Source: an uncultured Clostridium sp. (GTDB taxonomy: Bacteria; Bacillota; Clostridia; TANB77; CAG-508). Taken from it: a stretch of DNA of 53,843 nucleotides. This document shows positions 27,464-36,389 of the stretch, in pieces. The translations under genes were made by a program, and so were the position numbers. The stretch's first letter is position 1; the number at the start of each line of letters is the position of its first letter. Where the stretch lies: contig CANBHY010000010.1 in assembly GCA_947368535.1 (NCBI GenBank), forward strand, positions 1-53,843, read 5' to 3'. Below the pieces are notes generated by a model, which worked only from the letters and a program-made list of their open reading frames with translations, was not told the origin of the DNA and ran no database searches.

Positions 27464-28018
27464 TTGAAAAAGAAAAAAGAAAATAATAAAAAAATACTAA
27501 TATCTATAATAGTCATATTAATATTAATTACCATAAGCATATTAGCAATAATATTAATAAAAAACACTAAAAAAGATGATAAAACAGCTATTATGGGAAT
27601 ATATGATAAAAACCAAGAAGAAGTACCAAGTCTTAAATATTCAAACCTTTCAGAAATTTCTGTAGTGATAGACGAATCATCATCAGATGTAGAGATTGCT
27701 AAAAAATTCAGAACTATATTCGAAAATAATATTCCTGAATTAAAATCAGATATTGAAAATTTAAGTGATGAACAAATAGAAAATTATTACGACAAAAATC
27801 AAAAAGAAATAAAAGCAGAGTTTTATTATATTGAAAAAGAAAGTTTTAAATCATTATGCAATCACTTAAAAGAAATGCAATCAAATTTAAATCAAGATTT
27901 TGACATATGCGAGTTTAAAGCAATAGATAATAAATTAGAAGTAATATGCAACTATAAAAATGGAGAAAGAATAACTTTTATATTATCAGAAGCAAGCAAA
28001 ATTGAATTTAAAAAATAA
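27464..28018 (+). CDS. Single-pass membrane protein of unknown function in secretion locus
   Basis: I do not recognise the family. The 184-residue protein starts at TTG 27464 behind AAGGAG. It has a Lys-rich cytoplasmic start, one membrane helix (about 10-33) and an acidic, helical extracellular part. This contains SNLSEISVVIDESSSD (about 64-79) and two Cys (about 127 and 145) that could form a disulfide. It is the last gene before a strong terminator, so it closes the main operon. Position suggests an accessory envelope component. Confidence 0.6.
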   Translation: MKKKKENNKKILISIIVILILITISILAIILIKNTKKDDKTAIMGIYDKNQEEVPSLKYSNLSEISVVIDESSSDVEIAKKFRTIFENNIPELKSDIENLSDEQIENYYDKNQKEIKAEFYYIEKESFKSLCNHLKEMQSNLNQDFDICEFKAIDNKLEVICNYKNGERITFILSEASKIEFKK

Positions 28019-28021
28019 TAC

Positions 28022-28058
28022 AAAAAGATAGTAAATTTAAAGATTTACTATCTTTTTT
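28022..28058 (+). terminator. Terminator closing the main secretion operon
   Basis: A 15-bp perfect stem (28022-28036 with 28043-28057) ends in a T run. Confidence 0.85.
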
Positions 28059-28095
28059 ATATTATAGGAAAGTTCTCCTAAATTTCCTATAATAT
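28059..28095. repeat. Second inverted repeat immediately after the terminator
   Basis: A 13-bp palindromic stem (28059-28071 with 28083-28095, arm ATATTATAGGAAA) has an 11-base loop. It has no obvious role as a second terminator and could be a protein-binding site in the 200-base leader of the next gene. Confidence 0.5.
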
Positions 28096-28221
28096 AAATA
28101 TATTCCACAGAAAATTTATGAAAATAATAGTCAAAATACTATTGAGAAATTAAAAAATATGGTAAAATAAAATAAGAGAATTATATTTTAAAGTAGAATA
28201 ATTTCTACAAGGGGTGAAAAT

Positions 28222-29736
28222 ATGAAAAAAACGAAGAAAAAAGGCGTTTTAAAGAAAAAAGAAAAAATAGCACTAGCAATTGCTGGAATTATACTATTTG
28301 TGATTATATTGGGGATATCATTAATGCCAACAAGAAAAAGAAATAATCAAGAACAAAAAACTAATAATACTGATTTAAATAGAGAATTATCATCAGTCCA
28401 AGAGATAGTTGAGTATTTAGAAGCTACATATGTTTCAACAGAAGACTCAAAAGCTAGTGGATACGATATAGATATATATGTGAATTTTCCATACAATTTA
28501 TATGAAGGGGAAATATCAAAAGAAATATATTTCAAAAATTTTTATGAGAAAATAGCTAGAATAACAAATTTTAAGAGTTTTAGATTAATAGATTCAAATA
28601 GAAAAATAACAATTGAAATAAAATGCGAAAATGGAAAAATAAAAGAAGTTAAGATAAATGGTGAAACAGACTACTATCAAAAAACATTATCAGCAAAAAG
28701 TAAAGATAATATGTTAGAATTTGAAACAAAAGAATTTAAAATAAATTCACCTGAATTACAAAGCTTAATAAATAATAATTGGGTTACAGCAAATGCTTCT
28801 TTAGGAACACCAGAAAGCAAATTTTATAAATATGATGTATATTTTGATGAAGGATATGAAATAAGAACTATCCAAGGAAAAACATTTAACATAGTGTTTA
28901 ATAAAAAATATGGAAACGATGTTATAGAAGGATATAAACCAGGTGATGATTTAGAAAAAATAAAAACATCATTAGGAACACCTTATGAAAATAAAAACAT
29001 GATTGAATATAAAACAAAAGACTTTTATGTAATATTTTCTAATGAAGAGATATCTATATATCCTAATAGAAGAAACGATTATACGGAATTTGAAAAATTA
29101 GTTGAAAAATATAATGAAAAACAAGAGATAAATGACTTTATATATGAACTTACAGACATATGGCCAGATTATGATATTTATAATAATGATAATAATTATG
29201 TAGAATTATATTATACATTAAAAGGAGTAAAAATAAGTTTTTCATCAAGAGATTCAGAAGGAATACAAATATACGAAAATTATAAAGGAGACTTAAAAAC
29301 AAATACTGAAGACTATAAAAATGTATATTATAAACTAGACCAAAATTTAATGTTAGAAGCTGAATCAGAAAGAAGATTTGTTCACGAATTAACAGGAGAA
29401 AGAGGATCTTCTGAAGACTCTATATTGATTAGTGACGAATTTCAAATTTTAGCTAGTTATGATAATGAATCATATAAAAATATAAAAATATATTCTCTAA
29501 ATGAAAACTATCCTAATAATGAATTTGAAGATTATATATCAATTAAATCATATGTTTGGGCAGATAACGAACATTTAATTTATAGTATTTCAAATGATGG
29601 AATATACATGTATACAGCTACTACAAGACAAATAGATAAAATGTTAGATGGTAAACAAACTTTTAATATAACTAATTATAACCGTAATACCAAAGCATTA
29701 GAATATGATGGGCAAACTGTAACAGTTAGCTTTTAA
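28222..29736 (+). CDS. Single-pass membrane protein of unknown function, 504 aa
   Basis: I do not recognise the family. A Lys-rich start (1-14) and one membrane helix (about 16-34) are followed by an extracellular region built from related blocks. Two of these contain an SLGTP motif (about 193-197 and 252-256) next to aromatic strand segments (YKYDVYFDEGYE, YKTKDFYVIFSNEE), which may be BLIP/SmpA-like repeats. The C-terminal third looks like a beta-propeller fragment. ATG 28222 has AGGGGTG. It starts a new unit upstream of the NlpC-VirB6 fusion, 12 bases away, so the two are co-transcribed. Confidence 0.6.
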   Translation: MKKTKKKGVLKKKEKIALAIAGIILFVIILGISLMPTRKRNNQEQKTNNTDLNRELSSVQEIVEYLEATYVSTEDSKASGYDIDIYVNFPYNLYEGEISKEIYFKNFYEKIARITNFKSFRLIDSNRKITIEIKCENGKIKEVKINGETDYYQKTLSAKSKDNMLEFETKEFKINSPELQSLINNNWVTANASLGTPESKFYKYDVYFDEGYEIRTIQGKTFNIVFNKKYGNDVIEGYKPGDDLEKIKTSLGTPYENKNMIEYKTKDFYVIFSNEEISIYPNRRNDYTEFEKLVEKYNEKQEINDFIYELTDIWPDYDIYNNDNNYVELYYTLKGVKISFSSRDSEGIQIYENYKGDLKTNTEDYKNVYYKLDQNLMLEAESERRFVHELTGERGSSEDSILISDEFQILASYDNESYKNIKIYSLNENYPNNEFEDYISIKSYVWADNEHLIYSISNDGIYMYTATTRQIDKMLDGKQTFNITNYNRNTKALEYDGQTVTVSF

Positions 29737-29748
29737 GAGGTATAAAAA

Positions 29749-32700
29749 ATGAAGAGAGTAAAAAGAGTAGTAAAAAAAGCAATAATTGTATATATAATCA
29801 TATACCTAATACTAGGATCAATTTCATCTTCTTATGCTAGAACATATGACAAAGAGTGTGGTGAATATATTTCTCAATATGCAAGAGACTTTATTGATAA
29901 ATATTGTACACCAACAGAGACGAAAACAAGGTATGTTCTAATTAGTAAGGCTAGATGGACAGGCGGAGAGTTCGGGAAAGGAATATTTGAAGCTTGTTGT
30001 AATACTGGTATTAGATATATGTACGAACTAGCTTTAGGAGTCGAATTAGCAGACTATGGATGGGCAAATAGTTGTGCAACAGATTGTGAAGGACTTGGTA
30101 ATTATCCACAATTTTGGGAAGATGTAACTAACCAAACTCTAGAACCAGGTGATATAGTTTTTAGTACGTCACATACTGAGATGTATATTGGAGACAATCA
30201 AAATGCGAACTTTGGAAATTCACCTTATAGTGGAAAAATAGCTAATGGTCCAAGATTAGGGTCAGATTTTACAAAAGCGTATAGACCAAAATTTGATGTT
30301 AATCCAACAGGTACAATACCGATAGGAGAGCTAGAAGACGAAGACTTAAGTATATATGATGATAATGGATTTATATATAAAGGTGTTGCTTCAATAGAAA
30401 GCTACGAATCATCAACACCATTAGGTAAATGGATAATCAATATGTTATCAGAAATACTAGACTACCTAATAGGAATTTTAACATTTGGAATAAGAGTTGT
30501 AATCGTTGGTTGGACAGCAATTATAGAAAGATTCTTTATAGATGGAATAGTAAATTCAATTACAGGTGTAACAAATAAAAAAGATGAGACATGGGTGCCA
30601 GATCCAGCTACAGTAGATGAAATAGATAACCAAGCACAAGCAGATGAAGAAGCAGAAGAGGCAGAACAAGTGCCAATAGAAGATATTGGCGATGAAAGTA
30701 ATCCAAATGAATATGTAAGTTCAGGAATGCAACAAATATCAAAGATTGGAGGAAACGTACAACTAAAAACATCATCTAAAGCAAATGTAACTATAGAAAA
30801 TATAGTATACAACAAAATACCGATATTAGATATTAACTTCTTTAATTTTGAATCTGCAGGTGGAGCAGTAGTAGACGAAGATGGGGTAATATACATAATT
30901 AAAGAAAACGTAGCTATGTGGTACTATATATTCAGAATAATGGCAATATTAATAATGCTATTAGTATTAATATATTTAGGAATAAAAATGGCAATAACAA
31001 CAGTATCAGAGAAAAAAGCTGTATACAAAGAAATGTTAATAAGTTGGATTGCTGGATTTATATTAGTATTTGCAATAAGTTACATAATGTATGCAATAAT
31101 ACATGTAAATGAATCATTTATAAGTTGGGTAATACCAAAATATGAAGACGGAACAGAGCTTTCACTATATGAAACAGTAAGAACAAAAGCATATTCATTA
31201 AAGGCGTCAACAGGATTTGCTGGAATGATAATGTATATAGTTTTAGTATATTATTCAATTAGATTCTTAGTAATGTATTTTAAAAGATTTTTAACAGTAA
31301 TAATATTAGCAATCATGTCACCTTTTGTAGCAGTAGCGTATGCACTTGAAAAAGTAAATAAAAATGGAAAAGGTGGAGAGATATATGGAAACTGGTTTAA
31401 AGACTTTTTATATAGTGTAATGATTCAATCAATACATGCATTAATATATACACTATTTATATCAATAATACTAAAGCTAACAGAAGCATCATTACTTGGA
31501 ATACTACTATCATTTATATTCCTAGGATTCATGGTAAGAATAGATAAAGTAGTAAGAAGAATATTTGGATTAGATGGAAAAAATACAGGAAAAATAGCAT
31601 TAGGAGACATAAAAGCCGCTAGAGAAATCGGAAAGAGCGTTGTAGGCGGCAAAGGAAAAGTTCATAAATTAGGAAAAAGATATGGGAATTATTTAGGAAA
31701 TACAGTAGGAAGACCATTTGGTGCAGCCTTAGGACGTGCAGGAAATGCAATGAATAATTTAAGAGACAGACTAGGGTATGAAGAGGTAGAAATAGATCCA
31801 AAAGAACAAGAAAAAAGAAAGAAAGAACAAGAAGCAAGAAAAGAAAGACGACAAGAAGGATTCAAAGATGCTGCATTAGGAGCAAAAGCAGGATTAAGTA
31901 TAGCCAAAACGGCAGCTTTAAGCGCATTAGTAATACCATCTATGATAGCTGAACCAAAGATGTCAGTAGAAATATTAAATGCAGCAATAAGTTCAAGCCA
32001 AAGAACAAAGAAACTATTTAGTGAATTTGGAGATAGACTAAATGAAAAAACGAAAGCAACAACAGCAGACCAAGGACGAAAATATAAATTGACAGGTATT
32101 AAGCCAAAAACACCAAGAGCGCTAAGAAATATAATGAATAGACTGACAGCACTAGGAGCAAGTTACGCAATATCAACAGGTGCAAATGAAAATTTAATTA
32201 ATAAATTGCAGGAAGATAATGGCGAAAATGTGCATAATTTAACAGGAGAACAAAGAAGAAATTTAAGTACAAATGATTTGCATTTATTAAATAACACTAA
32301 AACTGTAGAAGAATTTTTAGAAGAAACAGGAGATATAACAAAAACAGAAGAATACGCAGAATTACTACAACAAGCTCATGCACTAGAAAAAGAATTAGAG
32401 TCATCATATAAACAAATAACAGGAAAAATAGATGAAGAAATAGCGGAAGCAGAAAGAACAGTAGGAAGAGAATTTGCAATAAGATTACAAGCTAAAAAAG
32501 CAAAAGAACTTAAGAGCACAGCGAAAATTATGTCTCAACCATTATCAGAAAAAGATATCTTCAGAGCAATGCAAAATTATAAATCTAGAGTGCCACAATT
32601 TAATCCTACAGCAGCATTATCACAAGCTGATATGGAAGGAATAACTAAAGAAATAAATTCAATATTACAATCAAAAGGTGAATCAATTATAATGTCAAAA

Positions 32701-33168
32701 GATTTTGCCTTAAAAGTGCAAAAAGAATTAACAGAAAGTCAGAGAAGAGCAAAAGAAGAAGAGGCAAGAAGAAAAAATAGCAATAACGTAGGGCAAGATA
32801 TGTCAAGTCAAAATTTAGCTACAAAGGTAAATGTTCAAGAAAGAGAAGGAGTAAGATTAAGAGATAGAGTAAAAGAAGAAAATGCACCAGATATGTATGA
32901 TCCAAATTCAGAGGAAAATCCAAATGCACCAAAACAAAGTACACCAGGAGCAGAAAAAGAAAGTGCAACAGAAAGACTAGTAAAAAATATAGTAAATACA
33001 TCAAAAGATCCAGAGTCTAAAGAAACAACATCATTTACCCCAAAACATGTGGAATTTGCAAAAAATCTAGACCAATTAAGACAAATAGGCGAAAAAATGG
33101 CAAGTATAACTGGAAGTTCAAATGAATTCAATCTAGATGATATATTTAATAGATTAGATAATCTGTAG
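29749..33168 (+). CDS. NlpC/P60-like hydrolase fused to VirB6/TrbL-like membrane protein
   Basis: The 1139-residue protein has a signal peptide (about 1-29) and an NlpC/P60-like papain-fold domain (about 35-185) with candidate catalytic Cys in FEACCNTG (about 81-88) and His in STSHTEMYIGD (about 142-152). Helices follow near 235-260, then a VirB6-like core (about 385-620) with VLIYLGIKMAITTVS and KRFLTVIILAIMSPF blocks shared with the two other paralogues. A long charged helical cytoplasmic tail (about 640-1139) ends the protein. It would couple wall opening (VirB1-like job) to the channel in one chain. It ends with TAG. Confidence 0.75.
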   Translation: MKRVKRVVKKAIIVYIIIYLILGSISSSYARTYDKECGEYISQYARDFIDKYCTPTETKTRYVLISKARWTGGEFGKGIFEACCNTGIRYMYELALGVELADYGWANSCATDCEGLGNYPQFWEDVTNQTLEPGDIVFSTSHTEMYIGDNQNANFGNSPYSGKIANGPRLGSDFTKAYRPKFDVNPTGTIPIGELEDEDLSIYDDNGFIYKGVASIESYESSTPLGKWIINMLSEILDYLIGILTFGIRVVIVGWTAIIERFFIDGIVNSITGVTNKKDETWVPDPATVDEIDNQAQADEEAEEAEQVPIEDIGDESNPNEYVSSGMQQISKIGGNVQLKTSSKANVTIENIVYNKIPILDINFFNFESAGGAVVDEDGVIYIIKENVAMWYYIFRIMAILIMLLVLIYLGIKMAITTVSEKKAVYKEMLISWIAGFILVFAISYIMYAIIHVNESFISWVIPKYEDGTELSLYETVRTKAYSLKASTGFAGMIMYIVLVYYSIRFLVMYFKRFLTVIILAIMSPFVAVAYALEKVNKNGKGGEIYGNWFKDFLYSVMIQSIHALIYTLFISIILKLTEASLLGILLSFIFLGFMVRIDKVVRRIFGLDGKNTGKIALGDIKAAREIGKSVVGGKGKVHKLGKRYGNYLGNTVGRPFGAALGRAGNAMNNLRDRLGYEEVEIDPKEQEKRKKEQEARKERRQEGFKDAALGAKAGLSIAKTAALSALVIPSMIAEPKMSVEILNAAISSSQRTKKLFSEFGDRLNEKTKATTADQGRKYKLTGIKPKTPRALRNIMNRLTALGASYAISTGANENLINKLQEDNGENVHNLTGEQRRNLSTNDLHLLNNTKTVEEFLEETGDITKTEEYAELLQQAHALEKELESSYKQITGKIDEEIAEAERTVGREFAIRLQAKKAKELKSTAKIMSQPLSEKDIFRAMQNYKSRVPQFNPTAALSQADMEGITKEINSILQSKGESIIMSKDFALKVQKELTESQRRAKEEEARRKNSNNVGQDMSSQNLATKVNVQEREGVRLRDRVKEENAPDMYDPNSEENPNAPKQSTPGAEKESATERLVKNIVNTSKDPESKETTSFTPKHVEFAKNLDQLRQIGEKMASITGSSNEFNLDDIFNRLDNL

Positions 33169-33249
33169 TTACAAAATATGGAAAAACAGTCAATAATAAC
33201 CATATACAAGAATCTTAATATGTATTAAAATGACTATGAGGTGAATGTA

Positions 33250-33450
33250 ATGGCTGATTTCATAATACAAAAAAGACCACGAAAAGAATATGAGCAGTTT
33301 ACTTGTAGGATAGAAGTGGAGTTATTAGAAGAAGTAAAGAGAACAGTTTTAGATAATAATTTAAAATCTGTAAATGAATTTATAAATAACTGCATAAGAT
33401 ATTCTTTAAAACATATGACGGTATTAGATGAAGAAAAAAAGGACGGCTAA
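33250..33450 (+). CDS. Ribbon-helix-helix (Arc-like) small protein, copy 2
   Basis: The 66-residue protein starts at ATG 33250; the longer GTG at 33241 overlaps the GAGGTGA ribosome site. MADFIIQKRPRKEYEQFTCR and the VNEFINNCIRYSLKHM helix align with the copy at 5359. It is a predicted dimeric DNA-binding regulator. The two copies bracket the envelope genes and secretion locus, one at each end, which suggests they arose by duplication and may regulate it. A terminator overlaps its last codons. Confidence 0.72.
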   Translation: MADFIIQKRPRKEYEQFTCRIEVELLEEVKRTVLDNNLKSVNEFINNCIRYSLKHMTVLDEEKKDG

Positions 33451-33468
33451 TAATAGTAGTCCTTTTTT
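33435..33468 (+). terminator. Terminator of ribbon-helix-helix copy 2
   Basis: A 10-bp stem (33435-33444 with 33459-33468, AAAAAAGGAC) contains the stop region and ends in T's. Confidence 0.75.
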
Positions 33469-33492
33469 ATTGTATTAGCTTTTAATAATATC

Positions 33493-33521
33493 TTGTGTAA
33501 ACTATGAAAACAGTGTATAAT
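33493..33521 (+). promoter_or_regulatory. Promoter of the J-domain gene
   Basis: TTGTGT (33493-33498), a 17-base spacer and TATAAT (33516-33521) lie 37 bases before the start codon. Confidence 0.65.
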
Positions 33522-33558
33522 AAAAATCCACGAAAATTAATATTGGAAGGATGTTTAA

Positions 33559-34599
33559 ATGTTAGGAGAAAGAGAATTATACGAACAACTAAAAGAATAT
33601 TATGATATATTAGGTATAGATGAAAATGTAGACGAAATAAAATTAAAAAAAGCATATAGATTTGCAGCAAAAAAATATCATCCAGATGGAAATCCAAATA
33701 ATAAAGAAGCAGAAGAAAAATTTAAAAAAGTATCAGAAGCATACACTATTTTAAGCGATGAAAATAACAGAAAAATTTATTCAAAATTAAAAGAACGCTA
33801 TGGAAAAAATGAAAAAACAACTAAAAAAGAAAGTCAATCAACATCTTCTCAAAAGACAAGTCAAGAACATACTAATAGATATATTTTTCAAAGAAGAGAT
33901 GGAAGTAAAATAGAACTTATACCTACAGATAAATATACAATTGAAGGTCAAGCAATATATAAATATAGAGTACAACAATACTATCAAGATGTAACTATTG
34001 TAGATGATATTTATGGAAGAATTAATTTAGCAGAATTATTAAGAAATGTAGAATATTGTGAATTTTGTGTAAATAATTTATTGAGTAGAGAAAATATCTA
34101 TCAATCACAAATACATTATAATGGTTATGTAGGATATGTAGAAGCAGCACATAAAAATGGAAGAACATTTTATAGAATTACAGATATAGAGAGCATGCAA
34201 AATTTTGATATATCAATTGATGTAGGAGATATACGATATAAAAATGAAAGAAGTATAAATATAGATGAAGACGAATATAATATATGGATTGAAGAAATAG
34301 GAAAAATAATAGTCAAGGGAAAACCTCTAACACAATATATTACATTTTCAGATACTTTAGATATAATGAGTATAATATATAGTGAAGAAATAGATTTTAA
34401 TAAATTAAAACGAAATACTAAATATTATAATGCGGTAACTAGAATGCTAATAAACGAAAATAGACTAAAACAAAAGATTAAAGATGGAGGATATGTAGGG
34501 CAAGTTCTTTATAATTTTGAATTAGATGATTACGATGTTGTGGTTGATAGTGAGGTAGAAAAAAAGATAAATACAAAGTCAAAAAAATCAGAAAGGTAA
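33559..34599 (+). CDS. J-domain (DnaJ-like) protein
   Basis: The 346-residue protein has an N-terminal J domain (about 12-76) with the essential HPD at 41-43 (KKYHPDGNP) and the AYTILSDENNRKIY closing helix. There is no Gly/Phe stretch, zinc finger or DnaJ C-terminal fold. Instead the remainder (about 100-346) contains two related blocks around YVGYVE and YVGQVLYNFE. It is probably a specialised DnaK co-chaperone with its own client domain. It has its own promoter and a bidirectional terminator shared with the tRNA pair. Confidence 0.82.
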   Translation: MLGERELYEQLKEYYDILGIDENVDEIKLKKAYRFAAKKYHPDGNPNNKEAEEKFKKVSEAYTILSDENNRKIYSKLKERYGKNEKTTKKESQSTSSQKTSQEHTNRYIFQRRDGSKIELIPTDKYTIEGQAIYKYRVQQYYQDVTIVDDIYGRINLAELLRNVEYCEFCVNNLLSRENIYQSQIHYNGYVGYVEAAHKNGRTFYRITDIESMQNFDISIDVGDIRYKNERSINIDEDEYNIWIEEIGKIIVKGKPLTQYITFSDTLDIMSIIYSEEIDFNKLKRNTKYYNAVTRMLINENRLKQKIKDGGYVGQVLYNFELDDYDVVVDSEVEKKINTKSKKSER

Positions 34600-34603
34600 T
34601 AAA

Positions 34604-34642
34604 AAAAATAATACAGTTTTTATAACTGTATTATTTTTCTTT
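34604..34642. terminator. Bidirectional terminator, J-domain gene and tRNA operon
   Basis: A 15-bp perfect stem (34604-34618 with 34624-34638) has A and T runs on both sides, serving the plus-strand gene and the minus-strand tRNAs. Confidence 0.85.
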
Positions 34643-34646
34643 TTAT

Positions 34647-34720
34647 TGGAGGCGAGTATCGGAATCGAACCGATGATCAGAGTTTTGCAGACTCGTGCCT
34701 TACCGCTTGGCTAACTCGCC
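34647..34720 (-). tRNA. tRNA-Cys, anticodon GCA
   Basis: The 74-base cloverleaf has acceptor GGCGAGT/ACTCGCC, anticodon loop CTGCAAA, T loop GGTTCGATTCC and an encoded CCA. Confidence 0.96.
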
Positions 34721-34728
34721 GTTAATAT

Positions 34729-34802
34729 TGGAGCAGGTAACGAGAATCGAACTCGTAACTAAACCTTGGCAAGGTCTCATTTTACCACTAAACTATACCT
34801 GC
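34729..34802 (-). tRNA. tRNA-Gly, anticodon GCC
   Basis: The 74-base cloverleaf has acceptor GCAGGTA/TACCTGC, anticodon loop TTGCCAA, T loop AGTTCGATTCT and an encoded CCA. It reads GGC/GGU and would not read GGA, so it is not the tRNA implicated at the CGGA sites. Confidence 0.95.
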
Positions 34803-34874
34803 AACTATTAAATTTTTAAAATTGTAATAAAAATAAATATAAAACACACATTATTTCTAAAACAAAGCAAAAAC

Positions 34875-34903
34875 ATAATAGCAAAAAAATAGTGAAAAGT
34901 CAA
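34875..34903 (-). promoter_or_regulatory. Promoter of the tRNA-Gly/tRNA-Cys pair
   Basis: On the minus strand TTGACT (34903-34898), a 17-base spacer and TATTAT (34880-34875) occur about 73 bases before tRNA-Gly. Confidence 0.65.
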
Positions 34904-34920
34904 GCAAAAACAATTAAGTT

Positions 34921-36156
34921 TTATAGTGTATAGAAAGATTTATATTGCGAAATAAAGAATAATAAATAATCTACAGCTTCCTTTCTTTTAATATATGCAG
35001 AAGAATAAATATTGACACTATAAATTTTAGAATTATTAAGCCAAACATCAATAACACCAACTACTTGATCTTTTTCAATAGGAGCTTCTAAATCATAAGT
35101 AGTAAGAGAAGCAAAATATGTGTTAGAGTCAGAAGATTTTATAGGATAAGCTTTAGTGTCAAATTCATCCAAATATGTTGATAAAGAATCAAACGATTTA
35201 TCAATAGAAGTATATGGAAGATAATAAGATAAATATTCGTTATATTTATTATTGATCAAAGTAGCCATATCAAAAATTTCAAAATTCGAAAAAGCATAGT
35301 TAATTAGTTTGATAGAATCAGTATTTCGTATATTTTTTGTATCAGCACCAAAAACCACTACTATAATATCTAAGTTTCCTCTAACAGCAGCAGAAACAAG
35401 GCAACGACCAGCTTTACTAGTATATCCAGTTTTAACCCCATAAACTCCATCAACAGATCCAAGAAGTTCATTTGTATTATGAATTTGTTTAGAAGAACCA
35501 TTTAATGTAACTGTATAATATTTTGTCCCCACAATCTGCTTAAAAAGTGGATTGTTTAAAGCATAATCAGTTAAAATTGCATAATCATATGCTGTAGTAA
35601 AATGGTTATCATCATCTAAACCATGTGGAGTTACAAAACTAGTAGAAGAAAGCCCAAGCTCAGAAGCCTTTGTGTTCATAAGCACAGCGAATTCCTCAAC
35701 ACTACCACTACAAGTTTCAGCAAGACAGGTGGCAGCATCATTACCAGAACAAAGCATTAAACCATACAACAAATCTTGTACAGTAATTTGATCATTAGTA
35801 GAAAGACCAAGCCTAGATCCGATTGTAGAAGCGGCATTACTAGAAACGGTGACAACTGTATCTAAATTACAGTTTTCTAATATAAGTATGCATGTCATAA
35901 TCTTTGTAGTAGAAGCCATAGGGACTACTTCGTTAGAATTTTTCTCATACAGAACAATATGAGAATTTCTTTCATATATAACTGCTGATTTAGAATAAAT
36001 TTCTAAATCTACATTTTTAGAAGTATTTGCAGAAACAATAATAGATTCTAATGGCTCAATAGTATCAGAAGTATCATCTGCTAAAATACTACAAGGAAAA
36101 CAAATGATAATAAATACTAAAAAGCAGACAAATAAAGCTTTTATACGATATTTCAT
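34921..36156 (-). CDS. D-alanyl-D-alanine carboxypeptidase (DacF type), copy 2
   Basis: This S11-family peptidase of 411 residues starts at ATG 36156, where GAGG lies at good spacing; the longer frame start at 36174 has none. It has a signal peptide (about 1-27) and motifs STTK (Ser82), SGN (near 140) and KTG (near 230). The C-terminus has a beta domain but no terminal membrane helix, unlike the copy at 9222. It lies beside the giant surface-protein genes but on the other strand, so it is not in their operon. Confidence 0.9.
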   Translation of the reverse strand: MKYRIKALFVCFLVFIIICFPCSILADDTSDTIEPLESIIVSANTSKNVDLEIYSKSAVIYERNSHIVLYEKNSNEVVPMASTTKIMTCILILENCNLDTVVTVSSNAASTIGSRLGLSTNDQITVQDLLYGLMLCSGNDAATCLAETCSGSVEEFAVLMNTKASELGLSSTSFVTPHGLDDDNHFTTAYDYAILTDYALNNPLFKQIVGTKYYTVTLNGSSKQIHNTNELLGSVDGVYGVKTGYTSKAGRCLVSAAVRGNLDIIVVVFGADTKNIRNTDSIKLINYAFSNFEIFDMATLINNKYNEYLSYYLPYTSIDKSFDSLSTYLDEFDTKAYPIKSSDSNTYFASLTTYDLEAPIEKDQVVGVIDVWLNNSKIYSVNIYSSAYIKRKEAVDYLLFFISQYKSFYTL

Positions 36157-36308
36157 AACAACCTCGTAAAACATAAAATATATTTAATATTATTCATTTA
36201 AATCTGTACATATGCTAACAAAATTGAAACAAAAATTTAATATAAATGTAAGAAAAGACCAAATACAAGGGAATAAAGCAAAACAAAGAAAGATTCCAAA
36301 TACAGTAA

Positions 36309-36336
36309 TTGACAAAAAAAATCAAAAAGATAAAAT
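36309..36336 (+). promoter_or_regulatory. Promoter of surface protein gene 1
   Basis: TTGACA (36309-36314), a 16-base spacer and TAAAAT (36331-36336). The same box pair and nearly the same spacer precede surface protein gene 2. Confidence 0.7.
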
Positions 36337-36389
36337 AAACTTGTATAAATAATGGGATAAATAGACCTAATATACGATAGGAGAAAGAT

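Noticed and set aside
12819..33168. Integrated conjugative element with attachment sites
   Set aside because: No integrase, relaxase or direct repeats at a tRNA end were found; the flanking tRNA-Met and tRNA-Cys/Gly show no partial duplications that I could see.
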